64,000 bases of DNA from Solobacterium moorei (GCF_036323475.1 NZ_AP028934.1:2480001-2544000); one strand, 5' to 3'. Shown: positions 1-8,872, counted from the first letter of the stretch. Notes: a model not told the origin generated them from the letters alone. Translations and numbers: made by a program.

Positions 1-890
1 TAGGTGAAATCGGAAATATCCTCACAGATCTTGTTGTAAATTTAAAGAATACATCTGACTCTGATGAGAAGAAGGGATTTTTCGCAAACTTATTTGATAA
101 AGGTAAATCAAAGGTTGAAGAGTTTAGAGCTCGCTATGACAAGGCAGAAGCTAACGTTGAAAAGATTGCAGGTGTCTTAGAAGATCATCAGATCCAATTG
201 TTAAAGGATATCGCTTTATTAGATGAACTCTATGAACGCAACCAAATAAACATCAAGGAATTAAGCATGTATATCGTTGCTGGACGTAAGAAGCTAAAGG
301 ATGTTCGTGCAAATGAATTACCTGCATTAATCGCAAAGGCAAAGCAGACAGGCTTACCTGAAGATGCGCAGAAGGCAAATGACTTAGAGCAGGCTTGTGT
401 ACGCTTTGAAAAGAAGCTCTATGACCTTGAACTAACAAGACAGGTTTCTATCCAGATGGCTCCACAGATTCGTTTGGTACAGAACAACGATACTCTTATG
501 ACTGAGAAGATTCAGAGTACTCTTGCGAATACAATTCCACTTTGGAAGAATCAGATTGTATTATCTTTAGGTATCACACACTCTAAGCAAGCAATGGAAG
601 CGCAACGCGAAGTTACAAATATGACAAACGAACTTCTCAAGAAGAATGCGAAAACATTGCACCAAGCAACTGTTGAAACAGCGAAAGAGAGTGAACGTGG
701 TATTGTTGATATCGAAACATTACAGCACACAAATGAACAGTTAATTTCTACATTGGATGAAGTATTGAGCATCCAGAAGGAAGGCCGTGACAAGCGTGAA
801 GCTGCACAGCTTGAATTACGTCGTATTGAAAACCAATTAACAAATAAGTTATTGGAAATCAATGCAGAAAAAGATGTCACAAAGAGATAG
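1..890 (+). CDS. telA: Toxic anion resistance protein TelA, 5' partial
   Basis: The reading frame is already open at base 3 and runs to TAG at 888-890, giving 295 visible residues; the start lies outside the window. An internal TTG at 198 is in frame but has no ribosome binding site and lies within conserved sequence, so it is not the start. The protein is helical and charged, with the TelA-family pattern (PF05816): FFANLFDKGKSKVEEF near the visible N-terminus, then LLDELYERNQINIKEL, MAPQIRLVQNNDTLMTEKIQ and a C-terminal TNELLKKNAKTLHQATV segment. The family is usually about 370-400 residues, so roughly the last three quarters are present. TelA proteins are linked to tellurite, toxic-anion and cell-envelope stress tolerance; the biochemical role is unsettled. 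They often follow a 5-bromo-4-chloroindolyl phosphate hydrolysis protein gene, which cannot be seen here. Confidence 0.9.
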   Translation, partial: GEIGNILTDLVVNLKNTSDSDEKKGFFANLFDKGKSKVEEFRARYDKAEANVEKIAGVLEDHQIQLLKDIALLDELYERNQINIKELSMYIVAGRKKLKDVRANELPALIAKAKQTGLPEDAQKANDLEQACVRFEKKLYDLELTRQVSIQMAPQIRLVQNNDTLMTEKIQSTLANTIPLWKNQIVLSLGITHSKQAMEAQREVTNMTNELLKKNAKTLHQATVETAKESERGIVDIETLQHTNEQLISTLDEVLSIQKEGRDKREAAQLELRRIENQLTNKLLEINAEKDVTKR

Positions 891-966
891 TTCTATCCCA
901 AGGCATGAATTTAAACGACACCCATATTGAGGATAGGGATAGCAAAACACTCTAATACATGAGAAG

Positions 967-1018
967 AATAAAGTGAACTCCTAAAAGTTGGACAATGACT
1001 AAGGTGGTTCACTTTATT
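967..1018 (+). terminator. Perfect 12-bp stem downstream of telA, possible IS3-type end relic
   Basis: The arms AATAAAGTGAAC (967-978) and GTTCACTTTATT (1007-1018) are perfectly complementary around a 28-base loop and are followed by TTCTTATTG. The internal text TGAACTCCTAAAAGTTGGAC resembles the end of IS3/IS150-group elements, so this may be a solo end reused as a terminator. A weaker CTATCCC/GGGATAG pairing lies at 894-942. The rest of 1019-1310 shows no gene. Confidence 0.45.
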
Positions 1019-1314
1019 TCTTATTGTATAAGTCGATATAACTGATTTTGTGTTTAAATACTTGAATTAGATAATCCAGAAGTTATTTACACAAATATAG
1101 CCAAAAGCGATAGTTTCTGTTTCTTTTCAATGAACAAAATCAGATTATCTTATCAAGTCGTTATTGTGGTTCACTATATAACGGCTTTTATTCTTATTGG
1201 CAGAAAAATACCATGCTTGCAGTCAGGTAATGAGTTATCAAAATATATTCATTCGTTTTCATCTATTAGTTCATTTCAATCCTCGTAAACATCTCCAAGC
1301 GTTGCACATGCAAT

Positions 1315-1683
1315 GATAAAAAATATCAAGGTATATACAAAGTCTCAGAAAGACATATCTAGGTCATTATGCGATCCTTCTTCATTGGTGCGAGAAAGAT
1401 GAGGGAGAATTACAAAAGAAGAAAAATATATCAAAATGCTAACGGACGATTTACCAGTATTTCATGCCCGCATTGGAATCTTGCAAGAAGAGTTATATGT
1501 GATTCTAAGTATCTTTCGTCAGATATATATTGCAGTGGGAACCGGCAGACGTGAAATGAGTTAGCATACATTCTAACACGACTACTGTATTTTAGTTACA
1601 ATGTTAAAACAAAAACCATGCTAGAAGATAGTGAAATCATTTCTGGAACGTTAGAGGAATTACTAAATTACATACGTCGCTAA
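1315..1683 (+). pseudogene. Decayed XRE-family helix-turn-helix regulator
   Basis: No single frame is open, but three frames read in succession give one recognisable small regulator. The pieces are KKYQGIYKVSERHI (followed by TAG at about 1360), then GHYAILLHWCEKDEGELQKKK (+1 frame), then KMLTDDLPVFHARIGILQEE continuing through FRQIYIAVGTGRREMS to a stop, then NVKTKTMLEDSEI and TLEELLNYIRR ending at TAA 1681-1683. The third piece matches the helix-turn-helix core of small Cro/C1-type regulators (normally like ...GISQEELSNIIGISRQTYSAIETGKREMS...). At least two frameshifts and two stops make it non-functional. It lies on the same strand as telA and the zinc-ribbon gene that follows. The family assignment is from pattern memory. 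Confidence 0.6.
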
Positions 1684-1734
1684 TTGGAATGATGAATATA
1701 GTGTTATAATAAAAACCAATTACGGAGGTACCAA

Positions 1735-2316
1735 ATGATTTGTAGGGATTGTGGAAAAGAAATATCTGACAAAAGCAAGTTCTGCGGCTATTGCGGCGCA
1801 AAAACTGTAGAGCAGCTGGTACAATCACAGCCTCAGGCTGTGAAAGAAAGTATATTTTCAAGGTTTCATTTCTGCAAGTTCGATCTTATTACTCTGTGGA
1901 AAGTCGTGAAAAATCCTTTTCAAGGTAGTGAGTTATCATTTCCGGCATCAGTTGTCATTGTAGTATTGAATCTGATTGCGAATATTCTAATCTTAAGATG
2001 TATTATCTGTGGAATTGGACTAACAATCGCTGTTGTAGGTAGTATTTATACGTATTGTTACCTAAACCGCCGAGAAGGACAAAAACCAGAGGATGTATAT
2101 TGTAACGTAGCGAAAATTATATTTGCTCCAACAGTATTTATATTACTCACGGGAATATTTATTTTATTCCAAACGCTTGCAGCACTATGGGTATGGGCAA
2201 TACTTCTATCGATGTCATTTTGTGTGGGTTCTCTTTTTGCGACAGTCAAAAGAGGGAATCGTTTCTCAACATACGCTTGGAAAGCTCTTCAATCCAGTTT
2301 CATTGCTAGGATTTAG
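1735..2316 (+). CDS. Zinc-ribbon membrane protein of unknown function
   Basis: The protein has 193 residues. ATG 1735 follows a strong GGAGG (TACGGAGGTACCAA). The N-terminus is a zinc ribbon with Cys3, Cys6, Cys17 and Cys20 (CRDC...CGYC), typical of zinc_ribbon_2 proteins. After a charged linker there are about four hydrophobic segments, roughly residues 63-100 (a helical hairpin) and 128-175 (a second hairpin), with an intervening NRREGQKPED loop. The ribbon is therefore probably cytoplasmic and membrane-tethered. The GH25 lysozyme gene begins 16 bases after the stop, which suggests co-transcription and a cell-envelope context. No enzymatic motif is visible and I assign no specific function. 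Confidence 0.8.
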   Translation: MICRDCGKEISDKSKFCGYCGAKTVEQLVQSQPQAVKESIFSRFHFCKFDLITLWKVVKNPFQGSELSFPASVVIVVLNLIANILILRCIICGIGLTIAVVGSIYTYCYLNRREGQKPEDVYCNVAKIIFAPTVFILLTGIFILFQTLAALWVWAILLSMSFCVGSLFATVKRGNRFSTYAWKALQSSFIARI

Positions 2317-2332
2317 ACAGATGTGGTAATTG

Positions 2333-3169
2333 ATGAGATACTATCGTAGAAAGAAAAGAGTAAAGAGAACGTGGGCCATCGCTGCTGCGGTGGTAATCTG
2401 TTTTATATTAATGACGATTCGCAATATTTATATGCAAGCATATCGGGCAAGACAATTCTTGCAAGAGGAACAGCTTGTTGAGACTGATCCAAACATGCAT
2501 ACATATAACTGGAATAACTTGACATGGAGAAATGGGCTTCCAGCCTATGAGGATGATACATATACATCTGTGATTGGTATCGATGTTTCGTCACACCAAA
2601 AATCAATTGATTGGGCAGCTGTTAAAAACAGTGGTGTGAAGTTTGCGATGATTCAAGTAGGATATCGTGGATATGAAACAGGTGCTCTCATGGATGATGC
2701 GTACTTTGAAGAGAATATCCAAGGCGCAATAGAAAATGGAATTGATGTAGGTGTTTATTTCTTCTCCCAAGCGGTTTCCGCGGAAGAAGCGCGTGCAGAG
2801 GCAGATTTTGTCTTAGAACGTGTAAAGAAATACAAGCTACAACTACCAATTGTATTTGATTTAGAAGAAGTAAGTAATGCGAAAGACCGTGTAGAAAGTA
2901 CCACTTCTGAGGAGCGTACGCAAGCAGCTGTTACATTTATGAACCATATAAAAAATGCTGGCTACCAAGCAATGGTATACAGCAGTTCTCAATTATTTGG
3001 GACAGTATTCGAGATAAACTATCTACATGATTATGATTTCTGGGTAGCGGATTATTCCTCTGCACCAAACTTTAGTTATCATTTTAGTATTTGGCAGTAT
3101 ACTGATGCTGGAACTGTAGATGGTATCTCAACAAACGTTGATATGAATATCATGTTTATAAAGAAATAG
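2333..3169 (+). CDS. Glycoside hydrolase family 25 lysozyme (membrane-anchored)
   Basis: The protein has 278 residues. ATG 2333 is preferred over the in-frame TTG at 2330; the ribosome binding site is weak, so translation may be coupled to the zinc-ribbon gene. Residues 12-30 form a membrane anchor or uncleaved signal after an Arg/Lys-rich start. The catalytic domain begins at IGIDVSSHQKSIDW and carries the GH25 catalytic Asp/Glu region in IVFDLEEVS, then MVYSSS, FWVADYSS and the C-terminal IWQYTDAGTVDGI. GH25 enzymes cleave the beta-1,4 bond between N-acetylmuramic acid and N-acetylglucosamine in peptidoglycan, so an extracytoplasmic wall-remodelling role is expected. No wall-binding repeats are present. 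Its stop codon directly abuts that of the convergent yigZ. Confidence 0.9.
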   Translation: MRYYRRKKRVKRTWAIAAAVVICFILMTIRNIYMQAYRARQFLQEEQLVETDPNMHTYNWNNLTWRNGLPAYEDDTYTSVIGIDVSSHQKSIDWAAVKNSGVKFAMIQVGYRGYETGALMDDAYFEENIQGAIENGIDVGVYFFSQAVSAEEARAEADFVLERVKKYKLQLPIVFDLEEVSNAKDRVESTTSEERTQAAVTFMNHIKNAGYQAMVYSSSQLFGTVFEINYLHDYDFWVADYSSAPNFSYHFSIWQYTDAGTVDGISTNVDMNIMFIKK

Positions 3170-3781
3170 TTATTCATTGACAGGTTCTTCATAAAGAGTG
3201 GAGCCTGTCTTTTCTGTTTCTGCACTTCCTTTTGTTAGATCAGAGAAGATAGCTTGCAGATTTTCTTCGTTACTTGCAAAGTACGCATGTGCATTGTCAT
3301 CATAATCAAAACTAGCATCACTTGTATGATTGCGTATCCAGTTTTCTACGCTGCCGATATACTCATATGGATATTTTACATGCCAGGTAGCGATAGACAT
3401 GTCTATTACTTTATAGGCTTCTTGTAGAACTGCATTGGTTACACCACCATATGCACGAATTAATCCACCGGCTCCAAGTTTTATTCCACCAAAGTAACGC
3501 ACGACGCAGACTACCGTATCAGATAGCCCTGCTTTGCGAATCGCTTCAAGGATAGGGATACCAGCTGTACCTGCAGGTTCATGATTATCATTGGATTTTT
3601 GATACGCATCGTTTTCTCCGACGATGTATGCGGTACATACATGCGTCGCATCACGGAATTCATCACGGATGTAGTTGATGTATGCTTTGGCTTCTTCTTC
3701 GGTCTTTGCGACGGTTGCACAGGCGATAAATCGTGATTTTTGGATAACAGTTTCTTTGCGGAATTCATTTTTTAGACGCAT
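3170..3781 (-). CDS. YigZ/IMPACT family protein
   Basis: The protein has 203 residues. ATG 3781 is chosen because AGAGG lies five bases upstream; a GTG at 3796 is in frame but would consume that site. The N-terminal UPF0029/IMPACT domain shows KSRFIA, the DATHVCTAYIVG block, NDNHEPAGTAGIPILEAI and VVRYFGGIKLGAGGLIRAY, all classic YigZ motifs. The C-terminal ferredoxin-like DUF1949 domain follows from about residue 130. Length is normal for the family. IMPACT proteins are linked in eukaryotes to control of GCN2; the bacterial role is not settled. It is convergent with the GH25 gene with no spacer, and divergent from mutL across 50 bases. Confidence 0.92.
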   Translation of the reverse strand: MRLKNEFRKETVIQKSRFIACATVAKTEEEAKAYINYIRDEFRDATHVCTAYIVGENDAYQKSNDNHEPAGTAGIPILEAIRKAGLSDTVVCVVRYFGGIKLGAGGLIRAYGGVTNAVLQEAYKVIDMSIATWHVKYPYEYIGSVENWIRNHTSDASFDYDDNAHAYFASNEENLQAIFSDLTKGSAETEKTGSTLYEEPVNE

Positions 3782-3831
3782 GATAACCTCTTTCACAAAT
3801 CATTATAGTATAATATACGCAGGTAAAAAAT

Positions 3832-5661
3832 ATGGGAAAAATTAAACAATTAGATACATTAACAGCGAACATGATAGCGGCTGGTGAAGTCGTAGAAAGA
3901 CCAATGGGTGTCGTTAAGGAACTTGTGGAGAACGCAATCGATGCAGGTAGTACTCGCATAGAAGTGAATATTACAGAAGGTGGCATCCAACGATTGAGTG
4001 TCATTGATAATGGTTGCGGTATGGATGCACAAGATGCACAACTCTGTTTTGGTCGTCATGCGACATCTAAGATTCAATCACAGAATGATTTATGGTCAAT
4101 TCATACATTGGGCTTTAGAGGTGAAGCACTACCATCAATCTCTTCTGTATCTCGAATGGTATTAAGTACATCAGATGGAAAGGATGCGACAAAAGTTGTT
4201 GTTGCCTATGGCAATGTGGAGAGTGTTGCACCATACCCATGTAATCAGGGAACAGAGATTTCAGTAGAGGGTCTATTCTATCAGACACCTGCACGTCTAA
4301 AGCATATGCGTTCAGCTGCATATGAAGCATCCCTGATTCAAGATATCGTTTCAAAGTTTGCATTATCACATCCAGAGATTGCGTTTATCTTACGCAGCGA
4401 TGATAGAGAATCCTTCCGTACAAGCGGACAGGGAAATCTCTTAGAAGTTGTATATCAGGTGTTTGGTAGAATGGCTGCAGAGAATGCGATTCCTGTAGAC
4501 TTTAGTGACTTTGATTATACAGTGAAGGGTTATCTCATTAAGCCAAGCATTACACGTGCTAGCCGTACAGGAATGAATCTATTCTTAAATGGTAGAATGG
4601 TAAGAACGTATAAATTATATAAAGCAGTTCAAGATGGATATGAGGACTTCATCGTAAAGGGTAGATATCCAATCTGTGTCTTAGATATTTCAATGGATCC
4701 ACATCTTTTAGATGTAAACGTACACCCTTCAAAATGGGAGGTACGTTTATCAAAGGAAATTCAATTAGAAACACTCATTAAAAATAATGTTGCAAATATG
4801 TTACGTGGTACGATTCTTGCGCCTGCGGCGGAAGTTCGCGAAGCAAGACAAGAATATTATCAACCAATTTCTTTCGATACTGATCGTTTGATTCAAGAGG
4901 CGGAGTATCGCAAGGAACAACAGCGTAGACAATCTATTGTTGAAAAAGTTGCTTCTACACCACAAGAGGAAAAGGTGGAGAAGCAGGAAGTGACATTAGA
5001 ACAAGAAATTGCGGAAACGGAAGCCGAACTCAAGCGAGTCTCAACACAGTTTGAGGAGGAATATCCAGAATATAAACCCCAACAGCAAGTTTTCCCACCG
5101 ATGGAAGTCATCGGTCAGCTTCATGAGAAATTCATTCTCTGTGCAGCGGAGAAGGGGCTTGTCATCATTGACCAGCATGCGGCACAAGAACGTGTACATT
5201 ACGAAGAGTACAAAGCAAAGTTAAACCAAGATCCTGTGATGATGGATTGTTTAGTGCCAATTACAATTCATGCAGGTAACGATCTTGTAAGACGGGTTGA
5301 AGAAATTAATGCGGCAGTAGAAGATATCCATGTGGTATTTGAACCATTTGGGAAAGATACATTGGTTGTACATAGTGTACCAGTATGGATGCAGGATATT
5401 GAAGAAATACAATTCTTGAATGATGTGATTGACCTCTTTAAAAATGATCGTGATATTAAGTATGCACGCATGGAAAAGAAGAAGATTGCGACAATGGCTT
5501 GTCATCATTCCATTCGCTTTAATCGTAGTCTAACGATGGATGAAATGAAGGAGGTAGTGCGTCAATTATCTCTATGTGAAAATCCATATCATTGTCCACA
5601 TGGCAGACCAACCTTTATCACACTGGATGAAAAGACCTTGGTAAAGGAATTTTTACGATGA
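3832..5661 (+). CDS. mutL: DNA mismatch repair protein MutL
   Basis: The protein has 609 residues. The N-terminal GHKL ATPase has all motifs: ELVENAIDAGSTRIEV, VIDNGCGMD, FGRHATSKI and LGFRGEALPSI. A transducer domain follows (NGRMVRTYKLY, DVNVHPSKWEVR), then a charged Glu/Gln-rich linker (about residues 340-420) and a dimerisation domain. The C-terminal domain carries the latent endonuclease motif DQHAAQERVHYEE, matching DQHA-x2-E-x4-E, plus ACHHSIRFN and CPHGRPTFI. It is therefore a nicking-type MutL, as in Bacillus and not as in E. coli. It links mismatch recognition by MutS to strand incision; mutS is not in the window. The miaA start codon overlaps its stop by four bases (ATGA), so the two genes are translationally coupled. 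Confidence 0.97.
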   Translation: MGKIKQLDTLTANMIAAGEVVERPMGVVKELVENAIDAGSTRIEVNITEGGIQRLSVIDNGCGMDAQDAQLCFGRHATSKIQSQNDLWSIHTLGFRGEALPSISSVSRMVLSTSDGKDATKVVVAYGNVESVAPYPCNQGTEISVEGLFYQTPARLKHMRSAAYEASLIQDIVSKFALSHPEIAFILRSDDRESFRTSGQGNLLEVVYQVFGRMAAENAIPVDFSDFDYTVKGYLIKPSITRASRTGMNLFLNGRMVRTYKLYKAVQDGYEDFIVKGRYPICVLDISMDPHLLDVNVHPSKWEVRLSKEIQLETLIKNNVANMLRGTILAPAAEVREARQEYYQPISFDTDRLIQEAEYRKEQQRRQSIVEKVASTPQEEKVEKQEVTLEQEIAETEAELKRVSTQFEEEYPEYKPQQQVFPPMEVIGQLHEKFILCAAEKGLVIIDQHAAQERVHYEEYKAKLNQDPVMMDCLVPITIHAGNDLVRRVEEINAAVEDIHVVFEPFGKDTLVVHSVPVWMQDIEEIQFLNDVIDLFKNDRDIKYARMEKKKIATMACHHSIRFNRSLTMDEMKEVVRQLSLCENPYHCPHGRPTFITLDEKTLVKEFLR

Positions 5662-6563
5662 AAAAAGTAATTGTCATTGTTGGCCCTACTGCAGTAGGAA
5701 AGAGTGATTTTGCGATTGAACTTGCGAAAAAGTTAAATGGTGAGATCATCAGTGGAGATTCGATACAGGTTTATGAAGGCTTGGATATTGGCTCTGGTAA
5801 GGTGACAATCCAGGAGATGGATGGTGTACCACATCATTTGATTGATATTTATACAACTAAGCAAAGTTATACGGTTGCGGACTTTCAAGCAAAAGCGAGA
5901 GACCTAATAGACCATAGTGATAAGCCGATGATTATCTGCGGTGGTACAGGTCTCTATATAAAGGCATGCCTGTATGATTATCAATTCAGTAATGAAAGTG
6001 GTGCTGGTATTGATACAGATTTAGAAAACTATACCAATGAAGAACTGTACCAACAATTATTAGAATTAGATCCTACACAAAGTGAGAAGATTCATCCAAA
6101 TAATCGTCGACGTCTGCTACGGAGCTTGACCATTGCTAAACGCAGTCCAAAAGTACAGAGTGAGATCATAGCAGAACAAGAACATCGTATGTTATATAAT
6201 GCACGTATTATCGGCTGTACAATGCCACGTGAAGAACTTTATGCACGTATTAATGCACGTGTAGAAAAGATGTTTGAAGCAGGTTTACAACAAGAAGTAG
6301 AAAGCTTATTACAGCAAGGAGTATCCTTTACAGACGCATGTATGAAGGGGATTGGCTATCGTGAATGGGAAGCCCTTTTCGAAGGGAAGAAATCCCTTGA
6401 AGAAGTCAAAGAAGAGATCCAGAAACATTCTCGCCAATTCGCAAAGCGTCAGTACACCTGGTTCCATCATCAGATGAATGTAGAATGGTTTGAAAATAAC
6501 AACCCTATACAACGTCAAGCAATGCTGGAAGACTTGACACATTGGTATCAGAATCAAGAGTAA
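5658..6563 (+). CDS. miaA: tRNA dimethylallyltransferase MiaA
   Basis: The protein has 301 residues, and the start overlaps the mutL stop. The P-loop GPTAVGKS is at residues 8-15, followed by the MiaA motifs ISGDSIQVY, GVPHHLIDI, GGTGLYIKA and PNNRRRLLRSL (acceptor and tRNA-binding region). Later motifs include GIGYREW and RQFAKRQYTWFHHQ. The enzyme transfers a dimethylallyl group from DMAPP to N6 of A37 in tRNAs reading codons that start with U, the first step to ms2i6A. mutL-miaA is a common Firmicutes gene order. No terminator is obvious before the BI-1 promoter. Confidence 0.96.
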   Translation: MKKVIVIVGPTAVGKSDFAIELAKKLNGEIISGDSIQVYEGLDIGSGKVTIQEMDGVPHHLIDIYTTKQSYTVADFQAKARDLIDHSDKPMIICGGTGLYIKACLYDYQFSNESGAGIDTDLENYTNEELYQQLLELDPTQSEKIHPNNRRRLLRSLTIAKRSPKVQSEIIAEQEHRMLYNARIIGCTMPREELYARINARVEKMFEAGLQQEVESLLQQGVSFTDACMKGIGYREWEALFEGKKSLEEVKEEIQKHSRQFAKRQYTWFHHQMNVEWFENNNPIQRQAMLEDLTHWYQNQE

Positions 6564-6590
6564 AAGTAAAAAGGTCGTAGATTATCGAGT

Positions 6591-6618
6591 TTGACTTTAG
6601 GTCAAAGTATCATATAAT
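6591..6618 (+). promoter_or_regulatory. Promoter of the BI-1 gene with overlapping inverted repeat
   Basis: TTGACT at 6591-6596, a 16-base spacer and TATAAT at 6613-6618 form a good sigma-A-type promoter, 24 bases upstream of the BI-1 start codon. The palindrome TTTGACTTTAGGTCAAA (6590-6606) covers the -35 box and could be a repressor site; the regulator is unknown. Confidence 0.6.
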
Positions 6619-6641
6619 AATAGTGTTAGGAGGACTTAACA

Positions 6642-7376
6642 ATGAGCGAATTTGACAGACAAAATGTTTATGGAGCTTATAACGAGGAAGCTGGCCTCAA
6701 AGCTTATATAACAAAAGTATTTACACACATGGGAATTGGTTTAACGATAACATCAGCAGTTGCGTATCTTTTCTACCACTCCCTAGTCACAAGAGGAACA
6801 TTAGCACGTATCGTATTCTATAGCGAATCAGCACTATTCATCCAGATTGGTTTATTGATTTCACAGTTTGTATTAGTAATTTCTCTCAATGCGGCAATCA
6901 CACGCTTATCAAAAGGTGCATGTAATGCATTGTTCTTAACATACGCAGCAGTAACGGGTGTTACATTTGGCGTCATTCCACTTGCGTATGGAGTTGGTGT
7001 AGTATTCCAAGCATTTGTATTTGCGGCAATCTTATTTATCAGTTGTGCTGTGATTGGCCATGTTACAAATGTTGATTTAACAAAGTACCAAGGAATCTTA
7101 GTTGGAGGGTTATTTGCATTAATCATCGCAAGTATTGTATCCATCTTTATTCCGGCATTACGTAATAATCTATTGATTGCATATCTAGGACTATTCATCT
7201 TTATGATTTATACAGCATTTGATATTCAACGTATCAAGCAGTTCTACTATATGTCAGCTGATGGAACGGATCAAAGAGAGAAGCTTGCAATCTATGGTGC
7301 ATTGCAGTTATATCTAGACTTTGTCAATATGTTCCTATACTTATTGAGAATTTTAGGTGGTAGAAGAAGACGTTAA
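6642..7376 (+). CDS. Bax inhibitor-1/YccA family membrane protein
   Basis: The protein has 244 residues, with AGGAGG nine bases before ATG 6642. A short cytoplasmic N-terminus (residues 1-20) precedes seven hydrophobic segments. The family pattern is visible in FTHMGIGLTITSAVAYLFY, in GVTFGVIPLAYGVG and in the C-terminal GLFIFMIYTAFDIQRIK followed by LYLDFVNMFLYLLRILGGRRRR. The conserved Asp residues of the last helices (TAFD, LDFVN), which in BsYetJ form a pH-sensing pair, are both present. BI-1 proteins (TMBIM, UPF0005) form a calcium-leak-like pore in the membrane. The gene is monocistronic, with its own promoter and a terminator directly downstream. Confidence 0.93.
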   Translation: MSEFDRQNVYGAYNEEAGLKAYITKVFTHMGIGLTITSAVAYLFYHSLVTRGTLARIVFYSESALFIQIGLLISQFVLVISLNAAITRLSKGACNALFLTYAAVTGVTFGVIPLAYGVGVVFQAFVFAAILFISCAVIGHVTNVDLTKYQGILVGGLFALIIASIVSIFIPALRNNLLIAYLGLFIFMIYTAFDIQRIKQFYYMSADGTDQREKLAIYGALQLYLDFVNMFLYLLRILGGRRRR

Positions 7377-7396
7377 TCATAAATCAATGTTAAAAT

Positions 7397-7426
7397 AATG
7401 ACAGGTCATAAAGGCCTGTCATTTTT
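7397..7426 (+). terminator. Rho-independent terminator after the BI-1 gene
   Basis: AATGACAGG and CCTGTCATT pair around a nine-base loop and run into TTTTT. Confidence 0.85.
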
Positions 7427-7448
7427 CACCAGGAAGGAGGATTGATGG

Positions 7449-8150
7449 ATGAGAGTCGCAGAACTAAATTTTACAGTCATGTATCAGAAGTATATTACGA
7501 TTGAAGCGGATGATTTAACAGAACTGTTAAAAGATAAGATTGAAGTACATCAAGATGATTGTTACGCGGTGTGTTCAGCGTACTGTACAGAAGATGGGAT
7601 GCTGATGTTTAATGTGCTATCAATCGGTAATTCATGGGAAACATGTCTTAGAGGAATGGATGATCCAGAGATGCTTGGCTTTTTTACGATGGAACAAGTA
7701 TTTAACCGTGAAGTAAGAGTTGTAAACGAAACGGTTCAAATGGTGAAGAAGAATGCGTCATGGATTGAAAAAACAGAGACAAAGGACGAAGACCTACGAC
7801 GTTTACGGAAAGATGAGCGATTAGACGCATTACGCGATCCATTCTATCCGGATACGGTATTAGCAGGTGTCATGCATGGTTCTATCATCCGTGAGATAAC
7901 GGTACGCTTAATAGGGATTCATGGTCCATTTGTGGTGGGAGAAGTAGATGAAGAACCGGGTCAAGAAATTGGTTTACACTTTACAGATAAAGTATGGGCA
8001 ATCCCATATTACACCAATGATGAAGCACATCTGATTATCTTATTCGGTGGCGAAACACTCAGTGAAGAAGAGTCAGAAGTACTCGAAAAAATTGTGAATG
8101 AAACAGAGAAGCTAGGAATTGATTTTTCTGGAATCTCTATGAAGAGCTAG
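7449..8150 (+). CDS. Hypothetical protein, two-part acidic cytoplasmic protein
   Basis: The protein has 233 residues. AAGGAGG is placed well for ATG 7449 (MRVAELNF...). I recognise no family. It is soluble and acidic, with no signal or membrane segment. The N-terminal part (1-100) reads as mixed beta/alpha with VLSIGNSWETCLRGM. A charged middle section (KTETKDEDLRRLRKDERLDALR) leads to a C-terminal half beginning FYPDTVLAGVMHGSIIREITVRLIG and containing HGPFVVGEVDEEPGQEIGL. The CpXC zinc-finger gene follows 9 bases after the stop, so the two are likely one operon. The promoter is probably in 7427-7448 or it reads through from BI-1. Function unknown. Confidence 0.75.
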   Translation: MRVAELNFTVMYQKYITIEADDLTELLKDKIEVHQDDCYAVCSAYCTEDGMLMFNVLSIGNSWETCLRGMDDPEMLGFFTMEQVFNREVRVVNETVQMVKKNASWIEKTETKDEDLRRLRKDERLDALRDPFYPDTVLAGVMHGSIIREITVRLIGIHGPFVVGEVDEEPGQEIGLHFTDKVWAIPYYTNDEAHLIILFGGETLSEEESEVLEKIVNETEKLGIDFSGISMKS

Positions 8151-8159
8151 GAGAATAAC

Positions 8160-8804
8160 ATGAGCCAGAGTCAAGATATTAGATATACATGTCCTTATTG
8201 TCATAAGGAATTCGATACAACAATTTATACAGCAATCAATGCGGAACAAGATCCAGACTTAAAGGAAGCTTGTATTAGTGGGGATATTTTTAGACATACG
8301 TGCCCTCATTGCCAGCATGCATTCATGATTCAGCCACCGTTGGTGTATTCTGATCCATCTAGAAAATTCTTGATTTGGCTTAGTCAACAAGCTCCTGCAG
8401 AGTCTTTAAAGCAGTTAGCACTGCCTCTTGCAAAGCAAGGATTTAAGTTAAGGCGTTGTGCGACAGTACAAGAATTCGCTGAAAAAATACAGATTTTTGA
8501 AGATGGTGTAAATGACATCATGGTAGAACTTGCGAAATACGACAGCTTTATTGAGTATATCGACAATAAAAAAGGAACTGCTGAAGATGTGACTGGTATT
8601 GAATATCAACATACCGAGAACGATGTCATGAAGATCAATGTAAGAGCAGATGATAAGGGAATGTCATTCCTAATTCCAGTTAGTGTTCTTGAAGAAGAGA
8701 TGAAAGTAGATAAAGATCGCTTCGCAATTGATGAAACAGACTTTCCGCGTATCAATAATGATTGGATTATCAGTGCTTATACAGAAGCGGCTGGCAAGGC
8801 TTAG
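8160..8804 (+). CDS. CpXC domain zinc-binding protein
   Basis: The protein has 214 residues, with AGGAG before ATG 8160. The N-terminus has the CpXC signature: YTCPYCHKEFDTTIYTAINAE, then the second knuckle HTCPHCQHAFMIQPPLVY. This gives two CPxC motifs about 38 residues apart that together could bind one zinc ion. The downstream part has the family's YSDPSRKFLIWL and a variable C-terminal region. CpXC proteins (PF14353) have no assigned biochemical role. It forms a probable two-gene operon with the preceding unknown gene and is closed by a strong terminator. Confidence 0.85.
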   Translation: MSQSQDIRYTCPYCHKEFDTTIYTAINAEQDPDLKEACISGDIFRHTCPHCQHAFMIQPPLVYSDPSRKFLIWLSQQAPAESLKQLALPLAKQGFKLRRCATVQEFAEKIQIFEDGVNDIMVELAKYDSFIEYIDNKKGTAEDVTGIEYQHTENDVMKINVRADDKGMSFLIPVSVLEEEMKVDKDRFAIDETDFPRINNDWIISAYTEAAGKA

Positions 8805-8829
8805 AAGCTCTTATAATACAAGATATCTG

Positions 8830-8872
8830 AAGTGCATGCATGTTTATTGAAAAACATGCATGCACTTTTTGA
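8830..8872 (+). terminator. Strong terminator after the CpXC gene
   Basis: AAGTGCATGCATGTTT pairs with AAACATGCATGCACTT around a short loop and is followed by a T run. The stem is rich in GCATGCATGC, a text that recurs elsewhere in the window. Confidence 0.85.

Noticed and set aside
6818-7198. Minus-strand open frame of 126 codons inside the BI-1 gene
   Set aside because: Antisense shadow of a transmembrane protein gene; no start context and no recognisable motif.
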